Shown in pieces: positions 11,516 through 23,599 of a stretch of DNA of 64,000 nt (position 1 is the first letter of the stretch; each line of letters begins with the position of its first letter). The position numbers and the translations under genes are program-made. Under the pieces are notes generated by a model. The model saw only the letters and a list, made by a program, of their open reading frames with translations, ran no database searches and was not told the DNA's origin. The DNA is from Corbicula japonica. Lineage: Eukaryota > Mollusca > Bivalvia > Venerida > Cyrenidae. The DNA is taken from the NCBI GenBank assembly GCA_038501625.1, contig JAZAYU010000126.1, positions 930,001 through 994,000 on the forward strand, written 5' to 3'.

Positions 11516-13284
11516 GTAAGTATTATTTGTTTAGTAATCTCTTTTCTCATACGTCGTAATTTTGTCAGAATAATAACAATATGTAGTAGTTATATGACAG
11601 AACGTGGCAGCTTCGCTTTGCGCAAAGGTCCTCAAAATTTAAATCGTGAACAAGTTTTATTAGTTTAATACGTTGACCATCCATTCACGAATCATTAAAC
11701 ATTCATTTTATATTGAATTTTAAATGTGTACCGTAGTCAACATTAACATCATCGGGCACAGTTTTATCGAAATCAAATGTTTTAAATTAGTTTTTATGTT
11801 ATAATATAGAAAATATACCGAGCAAACATAAACAAACTTAGCTTTTTTTAATCAAATATTCAATTTTTTATCCTTAATTTAATCTTTAGTATTTGCACAT
11901 ATCTGTAAATTTGATAAAACAGGAATTGTTGTATTTTTTCACAGAAATTAAGATCTCCTCTTTCCCAAAATACTGATGAAATCGATATATTTTTTTTTAA
12001 TTTTCAAACAAATTATTTGACAGTCAAATTTAGAAGTCTATGAAATAAAAAGAAGGAGCAACACAAAAGTAAAAGTCCACGGATGCAACGAAACAAGATA
12101 GCAATCTTTATTATTTTATGTTAAATATTGACAAAGTTATCTCCTGTCAAAGATCGCTTATTTGCAAAATCGGCGGGCATCGATGATTGTCGCCATGTTT
12201 GTTTCCTTTTCGATGCGCGCACATGTTGATGACGTCATTTACACACTTCCGGTTCGTATCGTTTCCATTTTATGCCCAGTTCTTATCAGTCTCAACAATG
12301 GAATATTCATTCATAAAACAACTACATAATTGCTTATGATTTTGAGCCTGAAAATTATGAAATTGAATGAGCCGAGATTGAAAGATGCCACCATTAATAC
12401 GAAAAAAGAATGCCGAGAATTATAGCACGTTTACCTTATTTTCTCGTTTAAGAGTATGGAGTGAGACCTATATATAGGTGTAGAGCTTCTTGTTTTTTTT
12501 CCTGATCGACTTTGCAGACTTTCCGGCCAAAATGCGTTTTCTTCGTTAGATGGATAATGATTTCTTTAAATTGGAGGTAAACGATTGAATTCCGCGATCT
12601 AGCGTCGTTGTATGCGGCATCTGAAGCGATTTTATTAAACCGCACTTTTTGATTTAGGATTTACAAATATCAATGACCTTTATATAAAATGTTATACATA
12701 GATCCTTGCAAATACATTTTTCTTGAATTTATTATTCAACAGTCGAATAATTTGAATTCTTGTTTTCAGTAAATTCACATAGTTTCATTTGTCTCCTGTG
12801 CAAAAAGAATATATTGTTTGCGCGATATTTGACCGTTTTTACTCGACGCGCTAACAAAAGACCCCAACATGCTTACTAATCGGGAGGCGGAGTTTACCCA
12901 GAAAAAAGTATAGAAATCGATCGTAAATGGCTAATTTTTTTTACCATAACGTTTTTTGACCTGCTTATTTGATTTGCGACATGTAGACAGTGAAATACAC
13001 AATAACTTTATGACACGACGATTTTGAATAAACGGATGTCGGCGAATTTAGAGCTTGTCAGATATTTGTCTGGGGTTGTAAACGGTTGTGTGTCTCACAA
13101 CAGTGCAAATGGCTTGGGGGACATTGAACTGTTTATTGAATATGAAGCCATCCCGACCAAGATTGTAGTCATACCGGCAGAGCAAACGTCCCGAAAAAAG
13201 ATTGTTGAGCAATTAAGGCATACCGGCGCCTGTATGTCATAAAGGCCTGGAGAAGGCCCTGAATTCAACTAATGAATTTTTGAA

Positions 13285-13470
13285 AGTTAAAGTTGATGAA
13301 AAGGGCACTTTGAAAGCCACCGATACCGACAAATATCTAAATGTTTCAGGCCCGGCTTGATTGCTCTATCATTGTGTCTGTTCATGGGTATTAATTGAAA
13401 TGCATATTACTGCCCACACCGCTTAGCCTGCGGTTGAGTGCAAATCAATACTTCAATACTAACATTTACT
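13285..13470 (+). repeat. Dispersed repeat C, partial copy 1
   Basis: Begins 'aaaagggcactttgaaagcc' and contains 'gcatattactgcccacaccg', which are shared with the copies at 18776, 33075, 37115, 38805 and 47600. It is diverged and truncated. Confidence 0.65.
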
Positions 13471-14469
13471 GTAAAATGTACATTTCTTTTTTAAATCTAA
13501 TTATAAAATCTAATGTTGCCCACTGAGTGATACAAGTTTTAACACGCCCATGTTATTGTAAATTGCCACTTACTGATACGTTAATCTCACTAGCCAGCTT
13601 GCTTCGAAGGAGATCGGGTGACATATTAAAATGGTGTGAAAAACTTAATTGACATATTTAATTTGAGGAGACTTGAGGGAACAATAGTAAACTTAATGTT
13701 AATTTATACTAAATGGAAATATTTCAAATCAGCGATCGGAGCCTCACACATTCTCATTTAACATATTTTCTTTTGAATCCTAGTGAGCGATGCAATTACT
13801 TGAGCAAAATGTAAGATAAGAAGGTAAGAACACACAATACAATAAAACTATAATGTGAATTTGTCTCTGTTTATGCTCCTTTGCAATAATTTCCCGCATA
13901 TACCAATTTTTTCATATAATGAAATAAGCCTACATTCATCTCCATCTCTGCGTGTATTCATAATGAAAGGAAAGTGTGTAAATGACGTCACGCCTCGTTG
14001 TTTTATCTCTCGCCAGACAACGAGAGGTCAACAATGGCCGCTCTCATGCTACGCTCGAAAAAAACGATTATCAGTTTAATTAAAATAAGTTTTACAATAA
14101 TCATATTCGTCGTCATCGATTGATTACGAAAATTGTATTATTCAAAATACTTTTTATCATTTAAACAAATGTTATAAGCAGCCGAACGTATTCCTTTAAA
14201 TATCCGTTTTATGAAAATTACCTTCCATTTATTCAAAGAAAGAACAAAATCCAGATATTAATTTGCCACAACCCAATATATTTTTAATCTTTCTTGTTTT
14301 AAATCGATAGACAACTTCATTAGTAAACATATTAGTGATCACAATTCTCCAGAAATTTGCATTCATTAGCATCATTGATGTTCTCTATTTTTTGTCAGGT
14401 ATCATTTTATCTCAGTACATTTACTAGCTTTAACATGTTAAAACCAATATTTCAGTTGTCAACTTCGCT

Positions 14470-16050
14470 GGTGCACACTAATGGAGTAAGTCGGTGGTCG
14501 CTCCATTCGGCTTTGCGACGCAAATGCTAAGGGGGTGGGAGCAGACACCGATTAAGCATTAAATTAACGTGTGCACTTGTAAATATCAGCAGTACTAGTA
14601 ACTTTTACGCCATACAATACACCGTTTTTCTTATTGTTTATGTCGTTGTTGAGAATAACGCCAACGCTTATATGAATGAAACGTAAACGCGCTATAAGTG
14701 ACGTAACTTCACTTCCGTTGCTGTTGTTTATGTATGAATTGAGTAACGTAAAATAAAAGGATCGAACCTGGAGCAAACTTAGTATTCTTTCTTACATTTA
14801 CATTTTGGTGCTGTAACCAAAAACAAAGCAACATGAATCTGCAGAAGCTTATTTCTTTACGTGATGGCCATAAGAAGCTCATTAACCACCATTTGGAGAA
14901 AATTTGGGACGCTAAGGAAAATGGAAGGCTGCGGGAGTTCAACTTGTCGTGCTGGAAGAGAAAGTAAAGTTATTGGACGGCCTCAATGAGAAAGTTCTCC
15001 ACCAAACAGAAGCTGAGGCATCGAGGAGGAAATGATGGCGGCAGGAGATTACAACCTGAATCTAGAAATACACATGAGCGAGTTGCGGGAGTTCCGAAGT
15101 CGAGGGGAACCGAGTTCTGAAGTTTGAAGGCGGAGCGACGCCACCTACACCTACACCTACAAGTTACCAGTCTACATCTTCGGATCAAACGAATGGTATA
15201 CCACTTCATTCAAAAATCCAAACTGTAAGTGATTTATCATTCAATTCGTCGTACTCATCCCAATTTCATAGACTACCAAAGCTTTCGTTCCCAACGTTTG
15301 ATGGTGATATTCTGAAATGGCAGAGTTTCTGGGATACATTTGAATATACCATTCATTTTAACAGCAGTCTTACTGATGTTCAAAATTTAAATATTTGAGA
15401 TGTCAGACAGAAGGCGAGGCCGCTAGAACCATTAAAGGATTTGCTTAGACTAATCCAAATTACACAAAAGCTCTTGAACTTTTGAAAAAGAGGTTCGGCC
15501 AAAAACATAAAATCATATCATATACTATGCAAGCATTTCTGAACATACCAGCTCCATCAAATACCATACACAGCCTTAGACAGTTTAATGACCGTATGGA
15601 AAATCACATCCGAAGTTTAGAGTCATTAGGTCAGTGTCAAGAATCATACGTTAGTTTACTAGTACCAAGCATTCTTGATACCAGTAATTTCCCAGTGAAA
15701 AAAGACAGCATTTAGCCCGAGAACACGGAGACAACAACTGGATTTTAAAAGATCTGAGACATGAATTAAAACAGAGAGATCAACATTATTGACGCGGGTT
15801 TAAAAAGTACATACCCGGACACAGATTATTGCAATTACCAGCCTACCTCTTTTCATACTGGTACAAGACGTAATATGCATCCACCAAGACCGGATGCACG
15901 CATTCAGAATAATCAACAACATGAGGTAAAATGTGCTTTTTGCATCGAAATACACCTACCTAGTAACTGCATGAAGTACCCGGATGTAGAAATAAGATTA
16001 AACATGGTGAAAAGGAAACAATTGTGATTAATTGTCTCGGCGCACATCCA
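14470..16050 (+). mobile_element. BEL/Pao LTR retrotransposon relic (LTR-like 5' region and gag)
   Basis: A probable LTR (about 14470-14804) is followed by 'ttggtgctgtaacc', a primer-binding-site-like sequence, and an ATG at 14833. Broken frames then encode a BEL/Pao gag. The segment around 15275-15500 has the family pattern LPKLSFPTFDGD, KWQSFWDTF, EGEAARTI and ALELLKKRFG (the DUF1759 region). The open piece at 15482-15715 continues it. Near 15930-16010 a zinc-knuckle-like CAFC...H....C remnant appears. Stops and frameshifts occur throughout, and no protease, reverse transcriptase, integrase or second LTR follows. It is therefore a dead 5' fragment. LTR boundaries are approximate. Confidence 0.7.
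15275..15717 (+). pseudogene. BEL/Pao gag fragment
   Basis: The readable part contains the conserved DUF1759 core: LPKLSFPTF, a WQSFWDTF block and ELLKKRFG, with in-frame stops inside the region. Downstream residues (QAFLNIPAP, LRQFNDRMENHI) continue the same family pattern. It once encoded the structural gag of a BEL/Pao element. It is not expected to make a working protein. Confidence 0.65.
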
Positions 16051-16914
16051 ATTTGGATTAATAATATTCGTTTTGTTTCGTTTTATCGGATTTCAATTTA
16101 CAACGATATCGAAAAGACCTATAAAGCAGCGGCTTATTTCTAAATTTCATTAATAATTTTGTACGTATTTGGTTCCGCCTATAAAGTTTGTTAAAATATT
16201 GACGGGTTCGTCAAACTTTAGTGTTTCTACTTAATTCAAAGTAATAACTCAAACTTTCAAAACAATATTCCAAACTTCTACAAATCAAACAAGTAAAGAC
16301 TCTATATTCTTATCTGCACTTGACTGCCGAATGAAACAATCTTCCGTAAATGATCGGAAAATATCGGGAACGTTCTTAAATCTATGGAACCTTAAAATTA
16401 AACGTTAAAAATATAGCACTCATTTTAGAAAAAGCGAAAAAGGACCAAAATGTTGTTTATTTCGTTTAATGAAAAAATAGTTTAAACAAAAGCTGAAAAA
16501 AATGTTCAAATTCTAAAACTTGGGTATTTTTAAACGTATCATTTTGGATAAGAGATATTAACCATAAAGTATAGAAGAATAAGGGAAAAATGCCCGTTTC
16601 TTAAAAGATTCTATGTAAGTAAGAGGGAAATAAGATGACTATATTCAAAGTCAAAAAGGAACAAAATTACATTTGAAATTCACAGTAATTTGTGGACGCC
16701 GTTTATCAGGGTTATCCGATCAACCTTTTTAGGGAAGGTTGTCCCGGTTAGCTTAATACGTAGCGTAATTTGCATTGCAGATGTGAGCTATTTCATCCCC
16801 GGAATTAAGACCAACACACTATTAAAACACTTTTGCCCATTCCAGAGTTGGTCTTAACAGAGTTGTCGTTCTGTATTTCTCAATTTCGATTTAATGGTTT
16901 ATCATTTATTGCAG

Positions 16915-17193
16915 ACAATCCTATTTCCTCGTTTACGTTGAATGGCGTTAACGGAAACGTGCAGGTCATAGAGAATGACACGTTGGTACTAGTCTGCACT
17001 GTTGAAAGTAACCCGGATGTTACTGTGACGCTCCAGCATGACAGCCGTGTATTACGCACACAACCCAACACTACACGACTGGAACACTCCATTACGCGGG
17101 TTACATGCTCTGATAAAGGAAAATACGCATGTGTCGCAAACATTCCGTATATTTCAAAACCAGCAATGGAAAGTAACATGTTGTTTGTTATAT
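16915..17193 (+). CDS. Ig/FN3 receptor, exon encoding second Ig domain
   Basis: This 279-bp exon runs from the acceptor 'tttattgcag' to the donor 'gtaagt' and is phase 1 at both ends, so it joins the preceding Ig exon in frame. It encodes a compact C2/I-type Ig domain of about 93 residues. Visible landmarks are the first cysteine in LVLVCTVESNP and the second in the DKGKYACVA block, the classic D-x-G-x-Y-x-C motif. No clear core tryptophan is seen in strand C (VTVTLQHD), a mild departure from the standard fold. Sequons NDT and NTT are present. It is extracellular and next to the FN3 exon only 264 bp downstream. Confidence 0.8.
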
Positions 17194-17457
17194 GTAAGTT
17201 CAATTGAAACACTTCTTAAGTGTTTGCTTGTTATATTTTTGATTAAAAAACAACCATTAACAATCTATTATCATCGATTATTTCAAAAGATAAAGAAATA
17301 AATTTAAGTTTTTGTTATTATGTATATGATTGTTTGTCCAAAATTCAGTGAAACAATGCGTTTCTAAAGCCTATCACAAGTTTCTTCTATTCGCAAATTA
17401 ATCGACCGATCTCCGAAATCCACAGAGAATGTTTGCTTGTTATTTCTGTGTTGCAAG

Positions 17458-17763
17458 GCAAACCAAATCCACCAACAGAATTGGACTATGTCGAAGACAG
17501 AGCCACAGACAATTCCTTGACCTTGCGGTGGAGGACCGGATATGACGGTGGTAGCAAGCAGACGTTTGTATTACAATATAGACAGACAGGCACGAATATC
17601 TGGTCAACAGTTAGTTTACTGGATAGCACTAACACAACCAATGACAAAATGGAATACACGATTAACGGTTTGGCCAGTGGAACACTTTTTGAAGTAAAAA
17701 TGTATTCGTCAAACACATATGGAAATTCTGATCTGACTCAAATTGTTGAAGCAACGACGACAG
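17458..17763 (+). CDS. Ig/FN3 receptor, exon encoding fibronectin type III domain
   Basis: This 306-bp phase 1-1 exon follows 'tgttgcaag' and ends before 'gtattc'. It encodes 102 residues with FN3 hallmarks: PNPPTELDY at the start, the strand-B tryptophan in LTLRWRTG, FVLQYR in strand C, and the closing block INGLASGTLFEVKMYSSNTYGNSD, which matches the L-x-x-G-T-x-Y/F...N-x-x-G-x-S pattern. Ig plus FN3 next to a membrane helix is the usual architecture of adhesion and immune-type receptors. Spliced to the Ig exon upstream the phase is correct. The weaker donor is the only doubtful point. Confidence 0.85.
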
Positions 17764-18530
17764 GTATTCAGGCTTTATCAATATATCGTTATTCATGATC
17801 ACTTACAAAATATCAGAAAGAGTTTCATTCTTATCTGCAGACAACCGTTATTTTATTAATTATCTTATAATTGACAAAATTCTTTTAGTTAGTCTTGTTA
17901 AGTACCCACCTAATTTGCTTGACAATTTTATTAATTTAGCTTCTTATGTTTTATTCTTATCTGTGCTTTTGCATGCAACATGATCGAGACTATATAAGTG
18001 GGTTGGAGCTAATTCACCAAGACAACTTGTAATGTTTTGTTCATATGAGAACCAGTTGGGGCAAGTGTTAGGTTGGTTCTCCTAGAACATGAATCTAAGC
18101 CCAGTGGCTGATTGTTTTGCAACCGACCGTTCCAATGTTCTATTTTCGTTACTTGTCTGTAGTGTCTTAATTGAAATCTTTTAATAAGTTCATTCTCTCT
18201 TTTCCTCTTTGCTTTCTGACTGTGTAGGGAAGCTGTGTTTTCTGATAGCTGCTATTTTTGATATGCATATTTCTCTCTTTTAAATTTTTAACTTTTGATA
18301 CATTTCGATATTAAACTGTCTATTTGTTTTTGACCAGTCATGGTTGTCAAAAAACCGAAACGCCGGTTTTCTAAGTATATGCAGCTCAATGAAAACAATA
18401 CGGCGGGATCCTAATTGTCCAAAACCATAATTAAAGAAAACCGTTGTAGAACCGGCTTCCCTTTCAAACATTTTGAAATGTCTTCGGTAATAATTTAATA
18501 ACAAGACTTATTTGCTGCAAACTTTTTCAG
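17764..18530 (+). other. Intron with a copy of dispersed repeat D
   Basis: The intron between the FN3 and transmembrane exons. Its second half (about 18150-18295) is a diverged copy of repeat D, recognised by 'tagggaagctgtgttt' and 'tgatatgcatatttctctc'. Nothing else is supported. Confidence 0.6.
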
Positions 18531-18683
18531 AAAAGAATACACAAGACAGTCATTCTACAGTAATTGGTGCTGCGGTATTAGGGATGTTGGGTGGCGCTCT
18601 GATTGTTTGTTGCATAGTAGCGGCGGTGATATTCTTTCAAAGATTGCGAAAGAGAAAAAGTATAAAATATTGCAATAATAAAA
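18531..18683 (+). CDS. Ig/FN3 receptor, transmembrane exon
   Basis: The exon follows the strong acceptor 'aactttttcag' in phase 1. It encodes a short polar stalk (KNTQDSHST), a single hydrophobic helix starting VIGAAVLGMLGGALIVCC and ending VIFF, and the basic stop-transfer sequence QRLRKRKS. This makes the product a type I membrane protein. The GxxxG-like glycine pattern (GAAVLG, GMLGG) could support helix pairing. The most likely donor is 'aaa|gtaacc' at 18684, and 'aa|gtataa' at 18660 is an alternative. Both leave phase 1, whereas the next recognised exon at 30063 needs phase 2, so at least one small exon between them is not identified. Confidence 0.8.
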
Positions 18684-18775
18684 GTAACCCATGTTTACCA
18701 AAATAGTTTTAAATATTATTGCATATAAAAACTTTCTGTTTGTGCCCCAAACTTACACTGATACAATAGATTAAA

Positions 18776-19200
18776 AGGGAACTTTGAAAACCACCGAACA
18801 CGACAATTATGAAAATATTGCAGGCTCGGTTTGATTGAGTCTATTCATGGGCAGTAATAGAAATGCATATTACTGCCCACACCGCCTAGCCACGGGTTGA
18901 GCGCAATTCATTATTTACACCAATAAACAGTACAATTTTGATCCATCCCAAACGATGATATGCATATGGCGGTGAACATGAAACATTCAATGCGATATTT
19001 TCATATAAATACTATTCCATGTTCAGCGGCGTATGGTCCTCAGATTTAAGAATGGGTTTGCCTTAAACGAGGAAACAATGGGCGGAACTAAAAATAATAG
19101 AATTTTTAGAGGGGATCAGAGAATATAAATCCTGCATATCACAGACAAGGCCAAAGGCAAAAATTAAAATGCAGGAAGTATATGCTTGGGGTGAAGTTGA
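18776..19200 (+). repeat. Dispersed repeat C, copy 2
   Basis: A long copy running from 'aaaagggaactttgaaaacc' through the hairpin-like 'gggcagtaat...attactgccc' block and 'caaacgatgatatgcatatg' to 'atgcaggaagtatatgcttg'. It is the reverse complement of the 47600-48375 copy. Confidence 0.7.
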
Positions 19201-19234
19201 TCTAATGAAAGAAATAAATAGTTGTCGCAAGATA

Positions 19235-19525
19235 CAGAAGTAGTAGAAGTGGAAGCAGCAGTAGTAGTAGGAGCAGAAGCAGTAGTAGTAGGAGCAAAAG
19301 CAGTAGTAGTAGAAGCAGCAGCAGAAGTATTAGAAGCAGAAGCAGTTTTAGTATTGGCAGAAGTAGTAGTAGAAATAGCATAAGCAGCATTTGTAGTAAT
19401 AGTAGTAGTAGGAGGAAGAGCAGTCGTAGTAATAGTAGTAGCAGCAGCAGAAGTAGTAGTAGTAGTAGTAGTAGTAAGTAGTAGTAGTAGTACTAGTAGT
19501 AGAAGTAGTAGCAGCAGCAGTAATT
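19235..19525 (+). repeat. Imperfect (AGT/AGC)n trinucleotide tract
   Basis: About 290 bp of agt, agc, aga and agg triplets. The Leu-, Ser/Thr- or Tyr-rich reverse-strand reading frames are translations of this tract. Confidence 0.9.
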
Positions 19526-19816
19526 TTATATAAGATGTGGCTTATGCAGTAGCATTTCATTTCGTTAGAAAGAAAGCTAGGAGCATTACATCGGAGGTAA
19601 TATGTATTGCCAACGATGATTAACTTAATAAATCTCACCAATAAAAGTGGTCTTTGTTGTCCACGGGTAGGTTGTTAACAAAACTGTTTTAGCTTCTCTA
19701 CCCTTAGACTTTCGGATGGAATACATACTGTGATTTGTATTAAAACTTTCTCAATATTTCTAGAAAATATGTTTGTCATTACGTCCCTGTCAAAAGACTT
19801 CATGAAGTCAAATGAA

Positions 19817-19819
19817 GTA

Positions 19820-19864
<45 letters not shown>

Positions 19865-19866
19865 TT
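19817..19866 (+). repeat. (ATT)n microsatellite
   Basis: About 16 uninterrupted 'att' triplets. Confidence 0.95.
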
Positions 19867-19964
19867 TAAATGTCTCGTGTCACGTATGTTATAGCAAAAG
19901 ATTCGAGTAGACCACAGAACTCACCTTCAGACTTGTATTTTTTGTTATTTATTTTATGTTTCGA

Positions 19965-20290
19965 GTGAATTGAAGAGTTTTGACAGTGAAATAAAATTGG
20001 TATTTTCATGATTAAAATACGTACTGTTGAATACCCATTTTTATGTTCGCTGTTTTTTACCAAACTATTTTTAAACGTATTACTTCTTCACACAAACCAA
20101 TTTTGTTTTGCCGGTGAAAATCGATTTTATTTCTGATAATCACTCGTGAACAACATAAACTTTTCAATATTTTCACTCGCGGCTTTATCAGTTTCTGGTA
20201 TTCTGTCGTCAAATAAAATCGATATTTCACTGGGGAAAAAAGCAACAGAAATATCCTATATTTTTTGATATACAAACCTGCAAAATGGCC
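19965..20290. mobile_element. Palindromic MITE-like repeat E, copy 1
   Basis: Contains 'cagtgaaataaaattgg', then 'gaaaatcgattttatttc' mirrored by 'aaataaaatcgatatttcac', with 'actcgtgaa'/'ttttcactcg' near the centre. The same ordered blocks occur at 30425-31000, including 'accaaactatttttaaacgt' versus 'gcactactttttagcgtat'. Confidence 0.6.
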
Positions 20291-20599
20291 AAACATTAAA
20301 TTTTTAGAAATGAATTAAAATATCAATAGATCATTGCGAGCTAGATCTAAATGACAGAAATAGATAATCTTAAAATGTTTTAACATGTGCATTCTAAGTT
20401 CAGTAAAAGTATGTTTTAATAACCATGCACAATCTTAAACAAAATGAAAAACCGCTTGCATCAAAACATTGAAACTGATATAATCATTATAAATAGTGAT
20501 GACAACAGATACCATTTTCGGTATCCGGATATCCGTATGCACTCTCCGGCGAATACTATGCGGATAACCGTGTAGATCGGAGATTTCATCAGGTACAAT

Positions 20600-20668
20600 G
20601 TACGTAAGCACTGGGGGCTAACGCGTGTAACGGAAAAGTGTTGCGCATCGACAGCAAGTGTATGTTTC
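20600..20668 (+). repeat. Left member of a 2-kb-spaced inverted pair
   Basis: 'cactgggggctaacgcgtgt' followed by 'gtgttgcgcatcgacag' is matched in reverse complement at 22612-22675. The pair may be the ends of a decayed element or two MITE copies. Confidence 0.5.
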
Positions 20669-22609
20669 TCAACATATTTTTTTATAAACGTCTTGCTAGT
20701 AAGACTTACACCTGACTTGTTTCTGTATGAATAAAATTAACATAGAAAACATGACATAGAGGCGACTCAAACATCGAACAGAAATCAAGGTGTGTAATGT
20801 ATAGTTTATTTTACGTTTTTCAAAACATTTAATGCTTGTCAATGATTGATTTCGTCTGATATTGCGATGTTTTTGCTAAATATAACATAAATATATTAAT
20901 ATTACATATAAAATATTATTCAGTTGCATTATTTGTTTAATTTCTAATATAAGTGGCCATTAGCATTAGTTTCAAGAACCAAAACATTACGTATCATTTT
21001 TTAATTAATGCTAATTAAAGTGTTTCTATGCCTCGGTAAAAGTAATGTAAAGTGTACGTGTCTATACGAAATCAATAAAAGTGTGTGCGTTTCTATTGGA
21101 CAGTGTGTGCGTTAATCATTGAATTATCAGTGAAAAGTCTGCATAATTATAATCACCTCGATCGCGAGGATAACCATTTGAGAACGTTTTAGAGTTTATT
21201 AGCTGAATGTTGTTGATATATTCACTTATATATTCCTTTTAAGGTTCAACACTAGTGCAAATCTTCCTAGGGGCCGTGGTCATGTAACATCTTAAGCGAA
21301 TCTTAAAATCATTCCACTCGAGTTGAAATACCTACACAGACATATTTCTAATAATTATATTAAATATATCAATCTATTCATCTCAAAGTACCATGCAACA
21401 TATATGTAATAAGTGTTAAATGAGTATATACTATAATTATACATGTATCGTATTTTGCAATCAAATCCATTTATACAAAGAGATAAAGATAATGAAGTTC
21501 TTTTTATAACGTCAACGTTTCTCTTTTTTCAGATAAACCCGTCACACTATGGCACTTCGTTTTATAGGAATAGCAAACGAACGTGTTCAGCGCAGTGTGA
21601 GCGCCGTGAAAGTGCAGTGCACGCAGTGCAAGCGCCACGAGAGCACAGGCAATCGCCAACAATAAATCTGTAGGAACGAGATAGAACACAATGGGGGCTC
21701 CGTAGCAACGCCTTGGTCGCTATTCGGACGTCTTGAGATCTCCATCTTCACGAAAAATTTAACAATTTTCTTGCGATCTCACGGTCGTAGTCTTGAAAAT
21801 TAAACATTGCCGTGCCAACGCAGTGGAAACGTAGTATAATGTGACAGGGTCTTTAGATTTTACACATGAGTAATTTTTAGGTAAACGTGTATCTTATATT
21901 TGCACATATATCATTGCTTTCCACTAACGCTGATGTTCCCAGTTAATTCACCAAATCATCGAGCATTGATTTTTGTCGTCACATCACGACCAGGTACTTC
22001 AAATGTTCTTTCTTTATATCCTATTTTTGACGAAGAGACTGTCTCATAGATGTAAAACAAATATTCCTCTGGGTGGACCACTGCACTTTGACTTGACTCA
22101 TCATGTTTCACCGCCATATGAAACACAGAAGTATCGACATACAGCATTGTCTATTCCCTGAAAACTATAAAATGATTTCGTTGATTAACACACGCATAAA
22201 ATTCTACTTCGTTGAACATCATACACAGTCTCTGTGCAACACGCACACACCATCTTTTGCTGAAATCAGCCTTACTGGTGGTTTTTAGTCAGAAACACAG
22301 AAGCAATAAGCGTATAATTATCATATCACATCATTTATACACACAATTAGAATTTTTATACATGTCATTAGTATTGTCTTTGTGAAGTTAATATGTAGAT
22401 GACTTTGTACAGGAAACTTAAAAATAAACTAGTTTCATGACATTATCTAAACTAAAGCACTTTGAATAACAACAAGGGGTGTCGGTTTATATTAAATAAC
22501 ATTTACCATCATTATTGGATCTCCATTGGAAGTAAAATTAGTCCAAATACACGAAAATGAAACAAGCACGTGATAAATGTCGTCGTAATGTAAACAATCT
22601 TTCGATGTG

Positions 22610-22678
22610 CAACGTACACACACTGTCGTTGCGCAACACTTGTCGTCACACGCGTTAGCACCCAGTGGTATGATGTCA
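22610..22678 (-). repeat. Right member of a 2-kb-spaced inverted pair
   Basis: 'ctgtcgttgcgcaacacttg' and 'acacgcgttagcacccagtg' mirror the sequence at 20600-20668 at roughly 80% identity by eye. Confidence 0.5.
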
Positions 22679-23599
22679 ATTTTAGTTTAAACCGCCTATT
22701 TTCGACATGGATACAACTGTACTTCTAATCCACGACAACGCATCGAAAGACACTTGAAAGAATAGGATAATTAAAAAATGACATCTGGTCGAATATGCAA
22801 TTAATTGAATACGACATTATGTCGAAAAGTATTCCCGTGTCACTTGACCGAAAAATAGTGAGTGTTTTGTTTCTGCCAAGTGTCGCAGCAGATTATTAGC
22901 GCTTTGTTACGATTGATTAGTGGTCTTCTTGATTTTAGTTTTACCTCGTGAGATACATTCACACGATTTGCCCATGCGATAGTTATGCACGATGAATAAT
23001 GAGTGAACTGTTTTTGATTTCTTTAAATGCAATAATCTTATTAAACTTGTCAATTCGTCCATGTTGCATACGACTGTTCCAATTTATGAAAGTTTTTAAT
23101 GTCTATCTCTCTGTCCGTCTTTTTGTCTTCAAACCGTCGTCTTTTTAATAAAATTTCGCCCCGATCGCATGTAAATCTAGAACAGATATGTTTTTGATCT
23201 TAGCTGTGACATTGAGATTTATCTTGTACATTCCAGAGACTATACATGTTTTTATCTAATTACATAAATTAAAAAAAAGAACAACAGATGTGCAATTTCT
23301 GATAATTCATTAAATGCATTTATTTTTCATTATTATGTTTTTGCCGTTATCATTTTTATTTTTCAATCAAATTATAAAAAATACATCAAATATAATATTT
23401 GCATTAAACAACCAAGATAATTTTTATTCAACAATAAATGTGACAGCGTTATGTGTACTTCATTGACGTTGGTAATTTTTTTGACAATAATTGACATCAC
23501 TAATGGGAAGACAATCACATTTAATTTATCAAAATAACTTGTGAAATATTATCATGATTGGCAAACAATGGTCCTGACCAGAAAAAACTGAAAAACATA

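Larger units (their letters stand above)
11516..16914 (+). other. Intron between the two Ig exons
   Basis: A 5.4-kb intron with GT...AG ends. It contains a copy of dispersed repeat C (about 13285-13470), an orphan ORF at 13024-13242 without recognisable domain, and a BEL/Pao retrotransposon relic (14470-16050). A second TGACGTCA lies near 12234. The rest is AT-rich and nothing else is supported. Confidence 0.6.
18684..23570 (+). other. Intron sequence before the LINE insertion
   Basis: Part of the large intron after the transmembrane exon. It holds repeat C copy 2, an AGT/AGC microsatellite, an ATT microsatellite, a palindromic MITE-like copy (19965-20290) and a distant inverted pair at 20600/22675. 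A reasonable splice acceptor lies at about 21533 but the reading phase does not continue the receptor, so no exon was called. Confidence 0.5.

Noticed and set aside
13024..13242. 72-codon ORF in the first Ig intron
   Set aside because: Fairly balanced composition, but no domain recognised, no splice match to the receptor, and it lies just upstream of repeat C; probably repeat debris.
21443..21673. Possible exon after 'ctcttttttcag' at about 21533
   Set aside because: The acceptor is good, but in the phase needed by the receptor it stops quickly, and no convincing donor was found. It remains a weak candidate for the missing exon.
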